Source: Polytrichum commune (Eukaryota > Streptophyta > Polytrichopsida > Polytrichales > Polytrichaceae). Taken from it: a stretch of DNA of 64,000 nucleotides. Below the pieces are notes generated by a model. It was given only the letters and a program-made list of their open reading frames with translations. It did not search any database and was not told the origin of the DNA. The translations under genes were made by a program, and so were the position numbers. The stretch is taken from the NCBI GenBank assembly GCA_950295325.1, contig OX485806.1:10354001-10418000 (forward strand), written 5' to 3'. Of the stretch, positions 11,456 to 22,482 are shown one piece after another; position 1 is the stretch's first letter, and every line of letters starts with the position of its first letter.

Positions 11456-11940
11456 CTCACAAAGGTAAGTAATATGTAGGCATGATGTGATCACTCTTCT
11501 TAATAAGGAGCTTTTATTTGAGTTGTTAAGAACCAACACCAAAAGAAAACGTGTGTTGCAATGAGATTGAACTTTGTGCTTAAAATCAAGACATCATTTT
11601 AGTTCCAATAGTTAGAACTCAACACAATTAGAAGGGCCTACCTACATGGTTGTCTATGTGAAACATTTCAAGCTCTTACCTACTTCTGCATCTCAACTTG
11701 GATTCTAAGGCTTGAAATTTGAGAGTCTTCGTGGTCAAAGAGTTTATTTACAGAGACGGTTCCCCAATCCGGTCTAAGTTAATGGTCACCAATTGTTTGT
11801 GGAGCTAGAAGTGTCCACAATAGGGCCCTGTACTTTGGTCACCATAACAAGGGCCTAGCATTATTCAAAAGCATCTAAGATGGATCTCCAATTTGTTTAG
11901 TTCCATAGATAGGACTTAATTGGTTACTTTATCCAATTAG

Positions 11941-12120
11941 CCCACTTCTCCTTGGATGTGAAACATGTGATTAGTACAAGATGGTTAGCAAATCCAAATG
12001 AACACCATAACATGATAAAGGTTTGAGCTTACATGAATATCGTATTCATTATCAAAGTGAAGTCTCTCATGCTCGATATATGGTTATATAGGTCCTCTCG
12101 ATTATGTTGACTATTACATA
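11941..12120 (+). repeat. Core fragment of the long-inverted-repeat element
   Basis: CCCACTTCTCCTTGGATGTG, AAACATGTGATTAGTACAAG and ATGGTTAGCAAATCCAAAT form the central marker of this family. The following 110 bp (TCATTATCAAAGTGAAG, CTCATGCTC, TGTTGACTA) match 32590-32690. This is a partial copy. Confidence 0.75.
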
Positions 12121-12502
12121 TGCACTAAGTCACCTCCACCCCCATGACCGTGTGAACAGAGGTTGGTAAACGGAGAATGCATGCTGGTAGAAATACCGAT
12201 GTTTTTATTGATTGTTTTATTATTGAGGTTGTATTGGTTATCATATTATGGACACAAAGTCCAATGTTGTTTAGATGACATTGTGTCAATGGCATTTTGG
12301 ACATCGTCATTTTCACCCATGTAGTAGTGCTCCCTACGAAATTTGTCTCAAGTACTAGGTAGAAGGTACACACAGTTGTGGGATACTTCTTGCCCATCCA
12401 ATAACTTTGTGAACCCGTTGTTTTTTACAATGTTATTTTGTGAAACTTATTTCATTGGAAAATTGAAATTAGAACTAGGCACGCCATTTTAGTCCAATGT
12501 GA
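12121..12502. other. Unassigned stretch
   Basis: Nothing recognisable. The reverse-strand open frame at 12125-12397 is short and lacks motifs. Confidence 0.3.
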
Positions 12503-12580
12503 CACTACAAGAAAAGGGGGAAAGTCGACATGTCCCATGTGGCACGAGGCATGGGAGGCGTGTCGCTAGGTAGCATGTTT
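12503..12580 (+). mobile_element. Solo CACTA-type transposon end
   Basis: CACTACAAGAAAAGGGGG starts here and matches the classical plant CACTA terminal sequence (CACTACAAGAAA). It is followed by an inverted subterminal motif, CGACATGTCCCATG ... CATGGGAGGCGTGTCG. I find no opposite end TTTTCTTGTAGTG downstream, so this is either one end of a large decayed element or a fragment. Confidence 0.45.
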
Positions 12581-12599
12581 TGGTGTCATTAAGATCACT

Positions 12600-15125
12600 T
12601 TGGTACAAACAACACACAACATATGTAAGTTTAGTAAACATTTGAAACTTGTCATCTGGGAGGTGTCATGTCTTCCAATTTCATTGTTTCAAAACTTTGA
12701 ATCTCATCATTCATTTCAGCAAAGTAGGAGTTGACAAAGATTTTCCAACTTTTGCACACACAAACCTAAACCCTTCACCACATGAGAGGACCCCACTTGG
12801 TTGCCGTTATATTGGTTTTGTATTACTTATTCTCACCCAAATATGTGTGTATATAATCAAGATTGTCAAGTAGTATCCTAGAGACTAGGCAGTCTACCTA
12901 TTGTGCTCTTGCGATTGGTGTAATGCACGTTTCCCAAACAAGAGACAAAATTATGAAAGTTGAAATCATGCCTAAAATTATGTTGGTGTTCACTTTCTTT
13001 CTATACATGTAGTCCACTTGACCACCATTGTGAAATCTAGGATATTTGTTTTTCATGTTAGGCTTGTGGCATGTTATGCTCACAAGTTATGTTTATATAC
13101 TAGTTGCAAGGTTACTTATATTTTCTGGATGATTTCAAATATGTTGATGATTTTATATATGTAGAAATATTATGAATCTTTTCCACATCACACTATGAGC
13201 ACAACTTTTACTTGCATAGATGTTAATTCAAAGTCAAATAAATATATTTCTTAGATAAATGGATTTTGAGTCCATTTAATTGTTTCATGTTAGACTATCT
13301 CAATTGTCAAAGACATCTTTGTCCTCTAACCCTTATTGTCTAAGGACGCCATGGGGTTTTCCTTTGCAAGGAACATTGAGCTCATGGCTTCATATTGCGG
13401 CTAAGGTGACATCCCTCTTGCAATATATGCATTCAATATGAGTTCCAACAATGAACTCGTGAAAGCTTTATGAAAGGATTTGACTTTGACTATAAGGAGA
13501 GCAATCCTCTAATGTGTGGCTAGAGCTCATAGTAAGAGGTCACCAAGGCTTGAGAATAGAACCAAGCTTGCTTGCCCATGGCTATCGCCCTTTACAAGGT
13601 GTCCAAAAGATTGGTCATGGAAAAAGGAGGAGACAAAGGGTTAAAGGTTATAGTATAGTGAAGCATATGCAACACTACTTTGCTTGCATTGGATGATTTG
13701 AAGTTATATTTTTCTTTGGGTTTTTTCTGCAATTGATTTTTCAATTTGTGCTCAAAAATAAAAATAATTTTTTTACAAAAAAAATTCTCATATGTGTATG
13801 GGTATCGAACTTTAGCTTCACCATGTGGTAGCCAATGAAGAAACAAATGACATATCATGGGACAATAGGCCCTTTAATGTCCATGGTGGTCTAAAATCTC
13901 TTTCCACAACGAAATGCACACTTATGAGGAATCCACCAATTCGAATAGATATGGAATTTTTCTTTCCAAGGGAGGTGTGCTTTTTTGTAAGAAGGAATGA
14001 CATATCAAACATAAACTTTTCATGTTGGGCATAAGCTTTTGGGACTTGTATAAGTAAAACAAGGATCATACTTATCCTTAACCCTAAAAGTTGTCTAGGA
14101 GGCCCGATCTAGTCCTCGACATGCACAAAACTTACATGCAAGTTCCATGCTTCTAGTATTAGCTAGTTGTATTTAAAGTGATGTTATCTAAAATTATCTC
14201 ATTCATTAAGAATTACTTCCTACATTGGCTTACACTATAACAGAAACTAAACTATTGCACTCAAATTCAAGTAAAACTATATCAAAACCTGGTCCAAAAT
14301 CACAACATGCTTGAGTTGGTAGGATCCTTTAATAGACTTGCACATGTACACATGATTTTAGCATTGTTGATATATGGATGATGTGATTAAGTATTCATTA
14401 TGTAGCAAGTGATTTAATATCAATAATGATATATGTATACATTTTCTTATCATCTTATTCAAGTATCATATCATTCAAATACATCACCCCGATAATTTTA
14501 ATTTAATTTAATTTTAATTTCCTATTGGAGTGTATCAATGGATCTGCGCATAGGATCAAGTTAACCAAAAACCCGAGATATTGAAATTATGTCTGATTCT
14601 ACGTAATGTGGTTTTTTTAGTGTCTCTAAGAGAAACTACAAATTAAATATATTTGATCATCAATGTTGGATATGCCTAGATTTACATTTTCTCCTTATAG
14701 TATAAGTAAACATGTTCATTTATTTTCTTTTGAAGAAATTTTTTATTTTAAAATAAAAGATTTGAAGATTTAGTGAAGAATCCTAGACCAAGCATAGATA
14801 GGTCTTACAATGACCCCTTGGGTGTTGAAGGGTTAATCACTTTGAAGCACTCTCTACATTCACTAAAGGGCTTCTTTGGACTGTCACCATGAAGTTGTGA
14901 GGGATTTGAAACTCATTCAAAAGCCATGCCGTGGTTAATTGACATTGAAGTTTGGGTGGTCGAGGGCAAGTATAGTATAAATTCATTACCTTAATTATTG
15001 AATTTTCTTTAACATCATCCTATTCTTGTGGGTCAAGCATTATACAATAAGTTTAAATAAATCAAGGGTTGAGAAATTTTGAAGTGTTGTGGTAACTCCG
15101 ATTTTGTCCTAGATCCGCCACTTTG
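12600..15125. other. Unassigned AT-rich stretch
   Basis: I see no gene, tRNA or clear element in these 2.5 kb. Short open frames (12649-12873, 13825-14034 and others) have no recognisable domains, and first ATGs often lie well inside them. AT-rich palindromic patches occur near 14490-14520 and 14720-14760. Confidence 0.4.
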
Positions 15126-15129
15126 AGGT

Positions 15130-15247
15130 GGCCTTCACACACACAAAAATTCTTAGACCATGAAACATTACCCAATCATGCCATGTATGATAACATGTGG
15201 ATTGTTCATCCATTCAACCTTCTTTGGTGCCTTAGGTCCTCACACAC
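15130..15247 (-). mobile_element. Fragment of the CACTTCRCACAC-end element
   Basis: Begins GGCCTTCACACACACAAA and ends GGTCCTCACACACAAA. The interior (ATGAAACATTACC, ATCATGCCATGTATG, TTCATCCATTCAACC) aligns with 4003-4085. It abuts the left end of the long-inverted-repeat element at 15249. Confidence 0.5.
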
Positions 15248-15248
15248 A

Positions 15249-16062
15249 AAGGTATGCGGGTGTTATTCGTGGCATTTTTTTTAAGCAAAACAGTCTTCCC
15301 ATTATTCTCCAATTTCTAATGATTACATTTACAGGATGAAACTTGTATTGCATTAGCATCTTTAAGATGAAGCATTAGCAAAAATTGGACCTGTTATGAT
15401 ATAGTTATGGTTATTTGGGGTGCATGTTTGTTGATTATCTAATTGAATACATAGGTCCTCCCATTGTGTTCACTTTTGAGTGTGGAGTAGTTAATAAAAT
15501 TTATAGATATGACCCAATCTTAGCTAGACATGTGGTTTCATAGTCTTTGATCCTCACCTAATCACATACCAAGCAAATACGGATGTTTGATTAAGCAAAG
15601 TAATTGAATAACACCTGCACATTATAGTGTAAAGTAGATGGGTCTTAAGGTAGATGGGTCGTAAGTAAACATCTAGATGAGCACATGACACCATGACATT
15701 GGCCTTTGATGAGCAAGAGAAGAAAACGAGTCACTTCAGACCCATCTACCATGAAACATCTAGATGAGCAAGCATCACTAAAGACACTAGTTTAGAAGAG
15801 ATTGGATTGTGTCTTTGAATACTAATAACTATTCTACACTCAATAACAAACACAATCAGGAGGACTTATGGATTCAATTAAGAAATCAACAAACATGCAC
15901 TTTGAGAACCATAACTAAATCAAGGGATGCTCGAGTTCCAATCTGATTTCTGCACATGTTTCATCATAGATTCGCTAGTGCAACACAAATTTTGTTGTGA
16001 AAAAATCAATCAATAGATGTCGGAGAACATGAGGAACGAACCGAATAGCACCCACATACCTT
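15249..16062. mobile_element. Complete long-inverted-repeat (foldback or TIR-MULE-like) element
   Basis: The left arm (15249 to about 15640) and right arm (about 15700-16062) are diverged inverted copies over roughly 300 bp. Outer ends read AAGGTATGCGGGTGTTATTCG and, on the other strand, AAGGTATGTGGGTGCTATTCG. Within the arms, TAGTTATGGTTAT, GTGCATGTTTGTTGAT and GTCCTCC are shared in mirror order. The centre has repeated GTAGATGGGTC. No transposase is present. No 9-bp target duplication was visible, so Mutator affiliation is only a guess from arm length. Confidence 0.75.
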
Positions 16063-16424
16063 AAAGTCGTTCATCCAGAAGATGTATAGTACGTTATGAA
16101 GTACTCTATAGCACAATTTTTTCATTTATATCTCACATGACTTCAAAAATATCATCAAAACCCATGATTTTGAACAATGGTGCCCATTAGAAGTGATTCG
16201 ACCCTCAACTTAAATGAGTTTCAGTTCACACCTACCAAAGACGCAAGGGCGGGCGGGGGGTTAGCAACATGACCCTCTCAAATTTTATTGTTATTGTTAT
16301 TTCATCTAAGTCGGATCTCATTGAACTAAAGCGAGGTCTCCAACCCTAAATTAAAACCAACATTGCGCAAAATCAAAATTAAAAGTTCATGTAAAGCTTC
16401 TTTGTGTTTTCATCCTCCCGGTAA

Positions 16425-16851
16425 GAGCATCCCCAGCAGCCTCGCCATGGGGCATGCCAACGCCAAAAATGGGGCATCCCGGGTTCTTAGGTGGCGGTAC
16501 TGGCATAAATTGAGCCCCACCAATGTCTGGTCCGCCATAATTTAGAACCGGCCTGGGTATAGTAAAGGCCTTCCCCCACCATAAATGGTTCATATGGCGG
16601 CACTCCTCCGGCCCGCCAAGAGATTACTTTAATATCAGATACTCCGATATCCTAGTTTATTTCATGTCAGATAATAGGTGTCGTTGTCTTATTGATTGCT
16701 TCCTAATTATACCGGGGGTATGCCTAGGCTTTGGTGGGCTTTGACTCAAGATGAGCTGCCCCGCCCAAGATGGAGGGCTCCCCAAACACCCTAAACACCA
16801 TATAATATATTATTTTTGGCGGGTTGCTTTCTATATGTCCTGGGGATGCCC
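16425..16851. mobile_element. PIF/Harbinger-like non-autonomous element with TAA duplication
   Basis: Ends are GAGCATCCCCAGC and, on the reverse strand, GGGCATCCCCAGG. Both flanks are TAA (16422-16424, 16852-16854), matching the 3-bp TWA duplication of PIF/Harbinger elements. The 427-bp interior is GC-richer than its surroundings, with GGC/GCC-rich patches (16480-16620, 16720-16800), and encodes no transposase. Identical flanks suggest a fairly recent insertion. The short open frames within it are not genes. Confidence 0.75.
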
Positions 16852-16913
16852 TAAGTGTCACGAAACTTTACCCCACTTATAGGAGACTCACTTTGCTAGA
16901 GCTACGAGTGGGA

Positions 16914-17307
16914 CACTACATATGACATTCTAGTGTCATGTGGCATTTTATGTCACTGTGGTAACTTTTTTTAGTGACACTTTTCTATGAAAAAGTTCAC
17001 AAATATTGTCATACCAACTTACTTCCGGTTCACCCAAATGCCAATTTATTGAAACAAAGATTGGTGTAATATGCATCCTAACAAATGTGTGATAAAATAT
17101 TTGTCACGGATGATTGAAATGTGGATGAAAATTCACTTAGTCAATGACAATACTTGCAACATTGTAAATCTATAACGCCCAAATGTTTTTACAAGGAATG
17201 ACAAATAATGTTGGGTTCACATTTAGTGTGGGTGACACTACACCGCGGTTTACAATTCCTATTGAGCAAGACAATTAGAATTGGCGACACTAAATATCAT
17301 CCTAGTG
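16914..17307 (+). mobile_element. MITE type 2, copy 1
   Basis: Decayed CACTA...TAGTGTCATG left end and GACACTAAATATCATCCTAGTG right end. The interior is collinear with 56213-56575: GTCACTGTGGTAACTTTT, GATTGAAATGTGGATG, TACAAGGAATGACAAATAAT, GACACTACACCGCGGTTTAC and GAGCAAGACAATTAGAATTG. About 394 bp, no coding capacity. The right end abuts TA; the left flank has lost it. Confidence 0.8.
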
Positions 17308-17340
17308 TAGGTTACAACACCTACTAAATTGATTATTAGT

Positions 17341-17815
17341 GTAGAGCACATGTTAGCCCATATATTGGGATGAGGGTCTTTGTGTTAATCTAGAAATTGA
17401 AGCTTAAGTTGGGATGAACCAACAACCAACCTATATGGAGGCATGATTTTAGTATAAACCCCTCCTTAGGGAACCAAATTATAAAGCTAGGAGTGAATGC
17501 TCACGACACCTATTGAGGGGGAAGATGAACCAGGAAACCACGGGGTGAAAACGTTGATTATTATTGTAGAGTGCATTGATTTCTTTTTTTCAAAGAAATT
17601 ATTGCCCTTGATTTGGAAACCAAACTGCAAAGTTAGGTATGATGAATAGAGGTTTTGTTTTTTTGAGACAAAAGGCCAAAACACTAGTACCAAAATGAAA
17701 TACGAACCAAGAAAGACCAAGCCCACTAAGAGGAGAGGTAAAATCCCTCAAGCTTGCCACACTGCCACATAAAAAGTAACCCAGAGGCAAGGAAAAAAAC
17801 AAACAAACAAACAAA
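17341..17815. other. Unassigned stretch with dispersed-repeat phrases
   Basis: Contains CACGACACCTATTGAGGGGG, related to ACAACACCTACC phrases at 9933, 46333 and 61392, part of a widespread family I could not delimit. At 17650-17672 the sequence TTTTTTTGAGACAAAAGGCC is the reverse of the SINE-A 3' tail (GCCTTTTGTCTCAAAA), hinting at another diverged retroposon, but no target duplication is clear. Confidence 0.4.
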
Positions 17816-17901
17816 CCACCACCACCACCACCACCACCACCACCACCACCACCACCACATCATCATCATCATCATCATCATCATCAACAACAACAACAAC
17901 A
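17816..17901. repeat. Compound microsatellite (CCA)n(CAT)n(CAA)n
   Basis: About 13 CCA, 9 CAT and 6 CAA repeats in series. The reverse-strand open frame over it is a run of Val and Asp, an artefact of the repeat. Confidence 0.95.
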
Positions 17902-18029
17902 ATCTGCCCTCTCACTATTAGCCCCTCCCACCCCCACCATTCCAAGTCATCTTTGTGTCCTTCCTCCTACAAAGGATGTCATGAGCTCATCTTTTTCTTT
18001 TTCAAAGTTTGAAAGAATTGTTTCCTTCA

Positions 18030-18255
18030 TGTCCATGAACGGGGAGAACCGATCACTAGTTACGAATGAACCGGTTGTGTTTGAGAAATAACGGGTTCAA
18101 GTTCAAGACTTGGGAGAAAAGTAAAAGAAAAAAGAAAAGAACCGATCATTTTAGAGGAATTTAGAGAACACACCTCAATAAACCGGTTGACATATGTTGA
18201 CATCATCAACAAAGAAAACACAAGGATCTTGACCAATGAATGTCCAAAAATCTCC
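18030..18255 (+). repeat. ACCGGTT-rich repeat, tandem copy 1
   Basis: GGGGAGAACCGATCACTAG, GAATGAACCGGTTG, TTTGAGAAATAACGGGTTC, AAGTTCAAGACTTGGGAG, TTTTAGAGGAATTTAGAG, AAACCGGTTGACAT and AGGATCTTGACC, in that order. The next copy follows directly at 18285. The A/G-rich patch at 18121-18140 is specific to this copy. Confidence 0.8.
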
Positions 18256-18284
18256 CCGGATACCACCCCCGCGATTGATCGAAG

Positions 18285-18490
18285 GTTTTGGCTCCAGTGA
18301 TCGGGGAGAACCGGCGGTTAGTTACAAATGAACCGGTTGAGTTTGAGAAATAACCGGTTAAAGTTCTTCAAGATCTTTTTAGAGGAATCTATAGAATATA
18401 CCTCAATTCAATAAAGGAAAATCGCGAGGATGTCAACATGTAACCGGTTGGACTTGCAAACACACTAGGATCTCTATCCATTACGCCCCA
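18285..18490 (+). repeat. ACCGGTT-rich repeat, tandem copy 2
   Basis: Collinear with 18030-18255 about 255 bp upstream, with well-kept AATGAACCGGTTGAGTTTGA, ATAACCGGTTAAAGTTC and ACATGTAACCGGTTGGAC. The ACCGGTT palindrome occurs three times per copy. Related single copies lie at 33235-33460 and, reversed, at 5020-5215. Confidence 0.8.
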
Positions 18491-18515
18491 AAACCTCCCA
18501 GATCACTGCTGGAGA

Positions 18516-18544
18516 ATCGCTTCCTTTCATGAAAGAAGCGATTA
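18516..18544. repeat. Compact hairpin
   Basis: AATCGCTTCCTTTC followed by ATGAAAGAAGCGATT folds into a stem of about 13 bp with one bulged C and an almost absent loop. It lies just after the second ACCGGTT repeat. Function unknown. Confidence 0.6.
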
Positions 18545-19302
18545 TATACATTTGAGGTTGTCATTAGGAATGTGAATGTTATTAATGTTTAATCCCCACA
18601 CAACTAGACAAAATTGATTTTAAAGTCCAAGAAGCCAAAAAGGATAATGGCACCAATAGCCGAGGAGAGTGGCATTGGTAAAGCCCCCCCCCCCCCCTCT
18701 CACACACACACACACATAAAATATCGCTTCTAATCATGAGTGCAATTCGTACATCGCCCGCCTCGGCCCTCGGATCTTCACCCTCGGTACATATCGCATA
18801 CCACCATTATTTATTGAAAATGGAGAATCTCGAAACAGTTATCTGGGAGTCCGGGCTTCAGACCAACGGAGTAGAAAGTGGGCCTTATTCTACCCAACTT
18901 CCAAAAAGCCCCCCCCCCCTTTCCTTCTCCCCTCGCCTTATTATTGATGGTTATTATTATGCTTCTTATGAACTTGCTTATTTCGTGGACCCACCTCGGG
19001 TTCCTAGGGGCACCCGCAATCAAAGGCAATCATCAAGTGATGGGCCCCAATGTCGCATAGAAAGCCACTAGTACGTCAAAATAAAGAGAGTTAAAAAAAA
19101 ATCATGTGACGTCACCCCCTTTCCTAAACGATAGGTGGTAAGGTGAAGAAGAGAGCCGGTGTGTTTTCTTTATAAGTGCCAACTTTATAAGTTGGGCTCC
19201 GACTCCTCCTTTCGAACATGGCAATGTGGGGTTCTATTGACTCGGAGCTAATTGGTGTTGTCTTCTATGGCCACCGGTAGATATGCCTTGAATGGTTACT
19301 CT

Positions 19303-19950
19303 TTCCGACTACCCCATTTCTCCTTGACTATGAAACACATGCGATTAGTTCAAGATGGTTAGCAAATCCAAATTGAGGAATGTTACCGATCTCCTCGTAA
19401 TTCTTGGAAACCATATGCATGTCTTGTTCGTTGCCAAAATGAAATTTCTTGTGCTCATTAAACAGTTGTATAGGAACCCCGGTTATGTCGTGTTAGTCTA
19501 AAATGGTTTTCATAAATAGAGCGCATGATCCAATCTCTTTAAAGTACTTTTTTTTTTTGGTGTTTGTCGAGAAGAAGTCTATGGGCGATGAAAGCAACTT
19601 CTAGCTTCTGGTGAGGCCACGTTGCATGTGCTTTCTCGACCGTCGGATTTGACCGATGTAACCCTCTCCCTTGATCTCCTCCGTTCCTGCCACCACTCAT
19701 CCACTGCGTGTGCAGACAGACATACACTCACTCTCTTCACCTTCCCGATTTCGATTTCTTTGCCGATTCTCTTTGCCAGAGGTCATCCGATTACGCATTC
19801 TCTGTTCGGATTGGATCGGTGTCAGTAAGGTTTCAAAGTTGGGGTCTAGATTTGTGTTCTTGGAGCCGCACCTACTCATATGCATACCACTCAAATACAG
19901 GCGTGCCATCAAGAGAAGTGACCGAATAAAGCACAACTAATTCAAGTGGA
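19303..19950 (+). mobile_element. Long-inverted-repeat element copy with a later insertion
   Basis: The core phrase (CCCATTTCTCCTTGACTATG, ATTAGTTCAAGATGG, TTAGCAAATCCAAAT) and the arm up to GATCCAATCTCTTTAAAG at 19537 match the family. The arm resumes near 19871 with ATACCACTCAAATACAGG and AAGTGACCGAATAAAGCAC. The intervening 19539-19870 is foreign to the family and is listed separately. Confidence 0.7.
19539..19870 (-). mobile_element. Poly-T-bounded insert, candidate retroposed sequence
   Basis: It starts with a T run (about 19547-19558), so on the reverse strand it ends in poly-A. It is less AT-rich than its host element. On the forward strand it contains CGACCGTCGGATTTGACCG and CT-rich segments resembling a plant transcript leader. 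It sits inside an arm that is continuous in other copies. I cannot see a clear target duplication, nor any protein in it longer than about 90 residues, and none is recognisable. Confidence 0.45.
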
Positions 19951-21184
19951 GCTAAGAGACTCGAATAAAGTGCCATATGTACCCATGAGATGATTTAACC
20001 ATGGGCCGGATTTTAGGTGAGCACATGGATTTTTGGTGGATTTTTGTCACTCATGTGCACATGCATTTCTTTGCTTCTCTCACCACTTGTGTACTCCCCA
20101 AAGAGAATCAAACCCAAGAAAAGAACTCAAAAAAATTCAAAATTTTGTTGTCCCATGATGGAGCAAAATGACTTTTCTCCCTAGTTTTTCTTTTAGGCCA
20201 CTAACACAAGTGTTGGAAGTGGTAAATATGAGAAATTCCTCGAGAAAACTTGATGTGCTCCCCAATTGTGATAGCATGATGAGACTTGGAATTAGTATGC
20301 TTACTAATACTGCTTTGGTAAGGTGACTTCACAAAAAGTGCAAACTCAATTTCATGAAGGTTCCATGCTAGTTCATGAACCTCCCAACCAGTGTTACCGA
20401 TTTGTTCTACCAATTCTGTGAACCTTCTAATTAGTTCATGGTTTTTCTAAGCCGACTTGACATGTGCCACACCTCAATTTTAGAATAGTGAACCTTTACC
20501 TCTAGCAACTTCATGGTTCTTCCAACATAAATCTTTCACACTTTGTGGTTTTCATATTCTTAATTTCTCGCCTCCTTGTGTTCACATTCTTTGCTTGTCA
20601 TTGTTCATTGGTTCCTCTTTGTTATGTATTTACCTGGAAGCCTCTAGCATTGATGCCAATTTTTCTTTGGTCTTTCATTACAATACCTCAAAGTCAAAAG
20701 CAAGCAGTGTCGGTCTTTGTTGGTCTTTGATTATTGTACATTGAAGCAAGCAACATAAACACCATGGCGGACGGAATGATCTCCAAAATCATTGACCATT
20801 ATTGTATTAGGTCACACATTTAATCAGGTACAAGCAATCACTGCAAACATGGTCTAATGTTGGATAAGGGAGGTCTATCAAAATTTTGGTAGAGCTAGTT
20901 GTGGGAAGCAATTGGGAGAATTTTATACATGATTTACCATTCTTTATGAAATATAGTTATATAGTTTATGAAATTGTTTTTTTGAAGTTGTGAGTATGGG
21001 TAGCAAATTACGAAAGTGTTCACAACATAAAGTGAAATTGGTTGAATGTTCAAGTTAAATCAGTTGTCTATATAGTGAACTTGGTTCATGATTCCAATAA
21101 AATTGGTCTGTAAAATCATGAAATTGAGTTTGCACTACTAAGAATTCATCTTACCAAAGGAGGAATTTGGTATTTGTAATCCTT
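19951..21184. other. Unassigned stretch
   Basis: No gene recognised. Repeated AGTTCATG and CATGGTT phrases at 20330-20530 suggest local duplication, too decayed to delimit. Confidence 0.35.
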
Positions 21185-21310
21185 GATAATATTATGAGGT
21201 CTAGGGGTTACACAATGATCAACAAGTTGAGGATAAGTGTAAACATCTAACACTTGACATTAGTATGTTCAACAATATCTTCCTCTTGCATACTAGAACA
21301 TAAATACATT
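21185..21310 (+). repeat. Decayed copy of the 5793-6050 repeat
   Basis: GTTACACAATGATCAACAAG, AAGTGTAAACATCTAACAC, TTGACATTAGT and ATATCTTCCTCTTGCATACT run in the same order as in 5822-6035, with the middle portion lost. Confidence 0.6.
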
Positions 21311-22467
21311 ACACCTGCCGGTACCTCAATAATGTTTGTTTAAGTTTTTGAAATTCCAACAAATCGCATATTTAGTTTGTATATGTAGGACATACCAATT
21401 AGTCTTTGAAGAAGGACACCTTTTTCTTCCTTTAATGCACAATTGGTACATATTACATACCTTGAGATCTAAGATCCAACAATGCAACCATCCAATTGAT
21501 ATTGAAATCCCTTCAAGTTTTTATTATTACACTAGGATTAATCATGTCATGAGCAACCACTTTGGCTACCAAATTTCGGTTTGGTAGTTGTGTTTTGGTT
21601 GCCTGCCACTACAACCGCCTTCACTCCTTGGTGGCAAACCGATCTTCATGGTCAAACTTGTCAATGTGGTCCAAGTAAATTTAGGGCAAAATCCTCAAAT
21701 GCATGGGGGAGAGAGTTCATGAACGTCGATGTGGCACCCCCAATTATGGTAGCTGATTGCACTACGGTAGCCATTCTTCATGTAATTGAAAACCAATGGT
21801 ATTGATCATGCATGTATGCTAAATGTGACCACCTTGGCTTTTGTGTTATAGTTCACCAAGCAACATAGGGTTTCCTACACACAAACTTTTACATTTTTCC
21901 TAGCATTCATGTGCACGATCGGCAACCATTGATCAAAGTTGCAACACTAAATTATTCTTGCCCAAGACATGAGCTATGGTGGTAGGCGGCCGGGGCATCT
22001 CTTTGCATGCCACACGGGTGCTCAAGACCTCACAAAACAATGATTTGGTTGCCAACAACATGCACAAGCTTCTATGAAGGTTTAGTTGAGGTAGCCATCT
22101 TGAGGGTAGTGGTAGTGGGAAAGGGTAGTATGCAACCGATGGATAGGTTTGGGCAAGCTTCATACACCACATTGTAATGCAATCAAATATTATTATTTAA
22201 GTGGTATCTCAAGATGAGAAAATCTTTGTATATAAGAGCTATTCTTTGAGTCCATATCATTTCTATTCTTGAATCATATTGGAACAAGGGTGTACTTACA
22301 TAGTAATGAAGGTTCTTGCGTGGTATATAAACTAGATGGTATCAAAAACAAAATATACTCAAACACCCATTTCCTACTAGTGAAAGAAAAACACTATCAA
22401 TCCAACATGGGTCCAAATCAATTATCAAGTTGCACATAGGTGAATGTAACATATCATTACATGATAT
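21311..22467. other. Unassigned stretch
   Basis: No gene recognised. Open frames at 21581-21805 and 21933-22172 (reverse) lack known domains. The sequence TGGTATCA at 22335 resembles a tRNA primer site, but no flanking long direct repeats support a retroelement. Confidence 0.35.
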
Positions 22468-22482
22468 CAAGGTTACACTTTC

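Noticed and set aside
17640-17760. A third SINE-A copy in reverse orientation
   Set aside because: Only the tail (TTTTTTTGAGACAAAAGGC) matches; body and target duplication could not be confirmed.
17748-17945. Poly-Asp/poly-Val reverse frame
   Set aside because: Product of the (CCA)n(CAT)n microsatellite.
22333-22345. TGGTATCA as a tRNA-Met primer-binding site
   Set aside because: Partial match only; no flanking long terminal repeats, polypurine tract or retroelement proteins were seen anywhere nearby.
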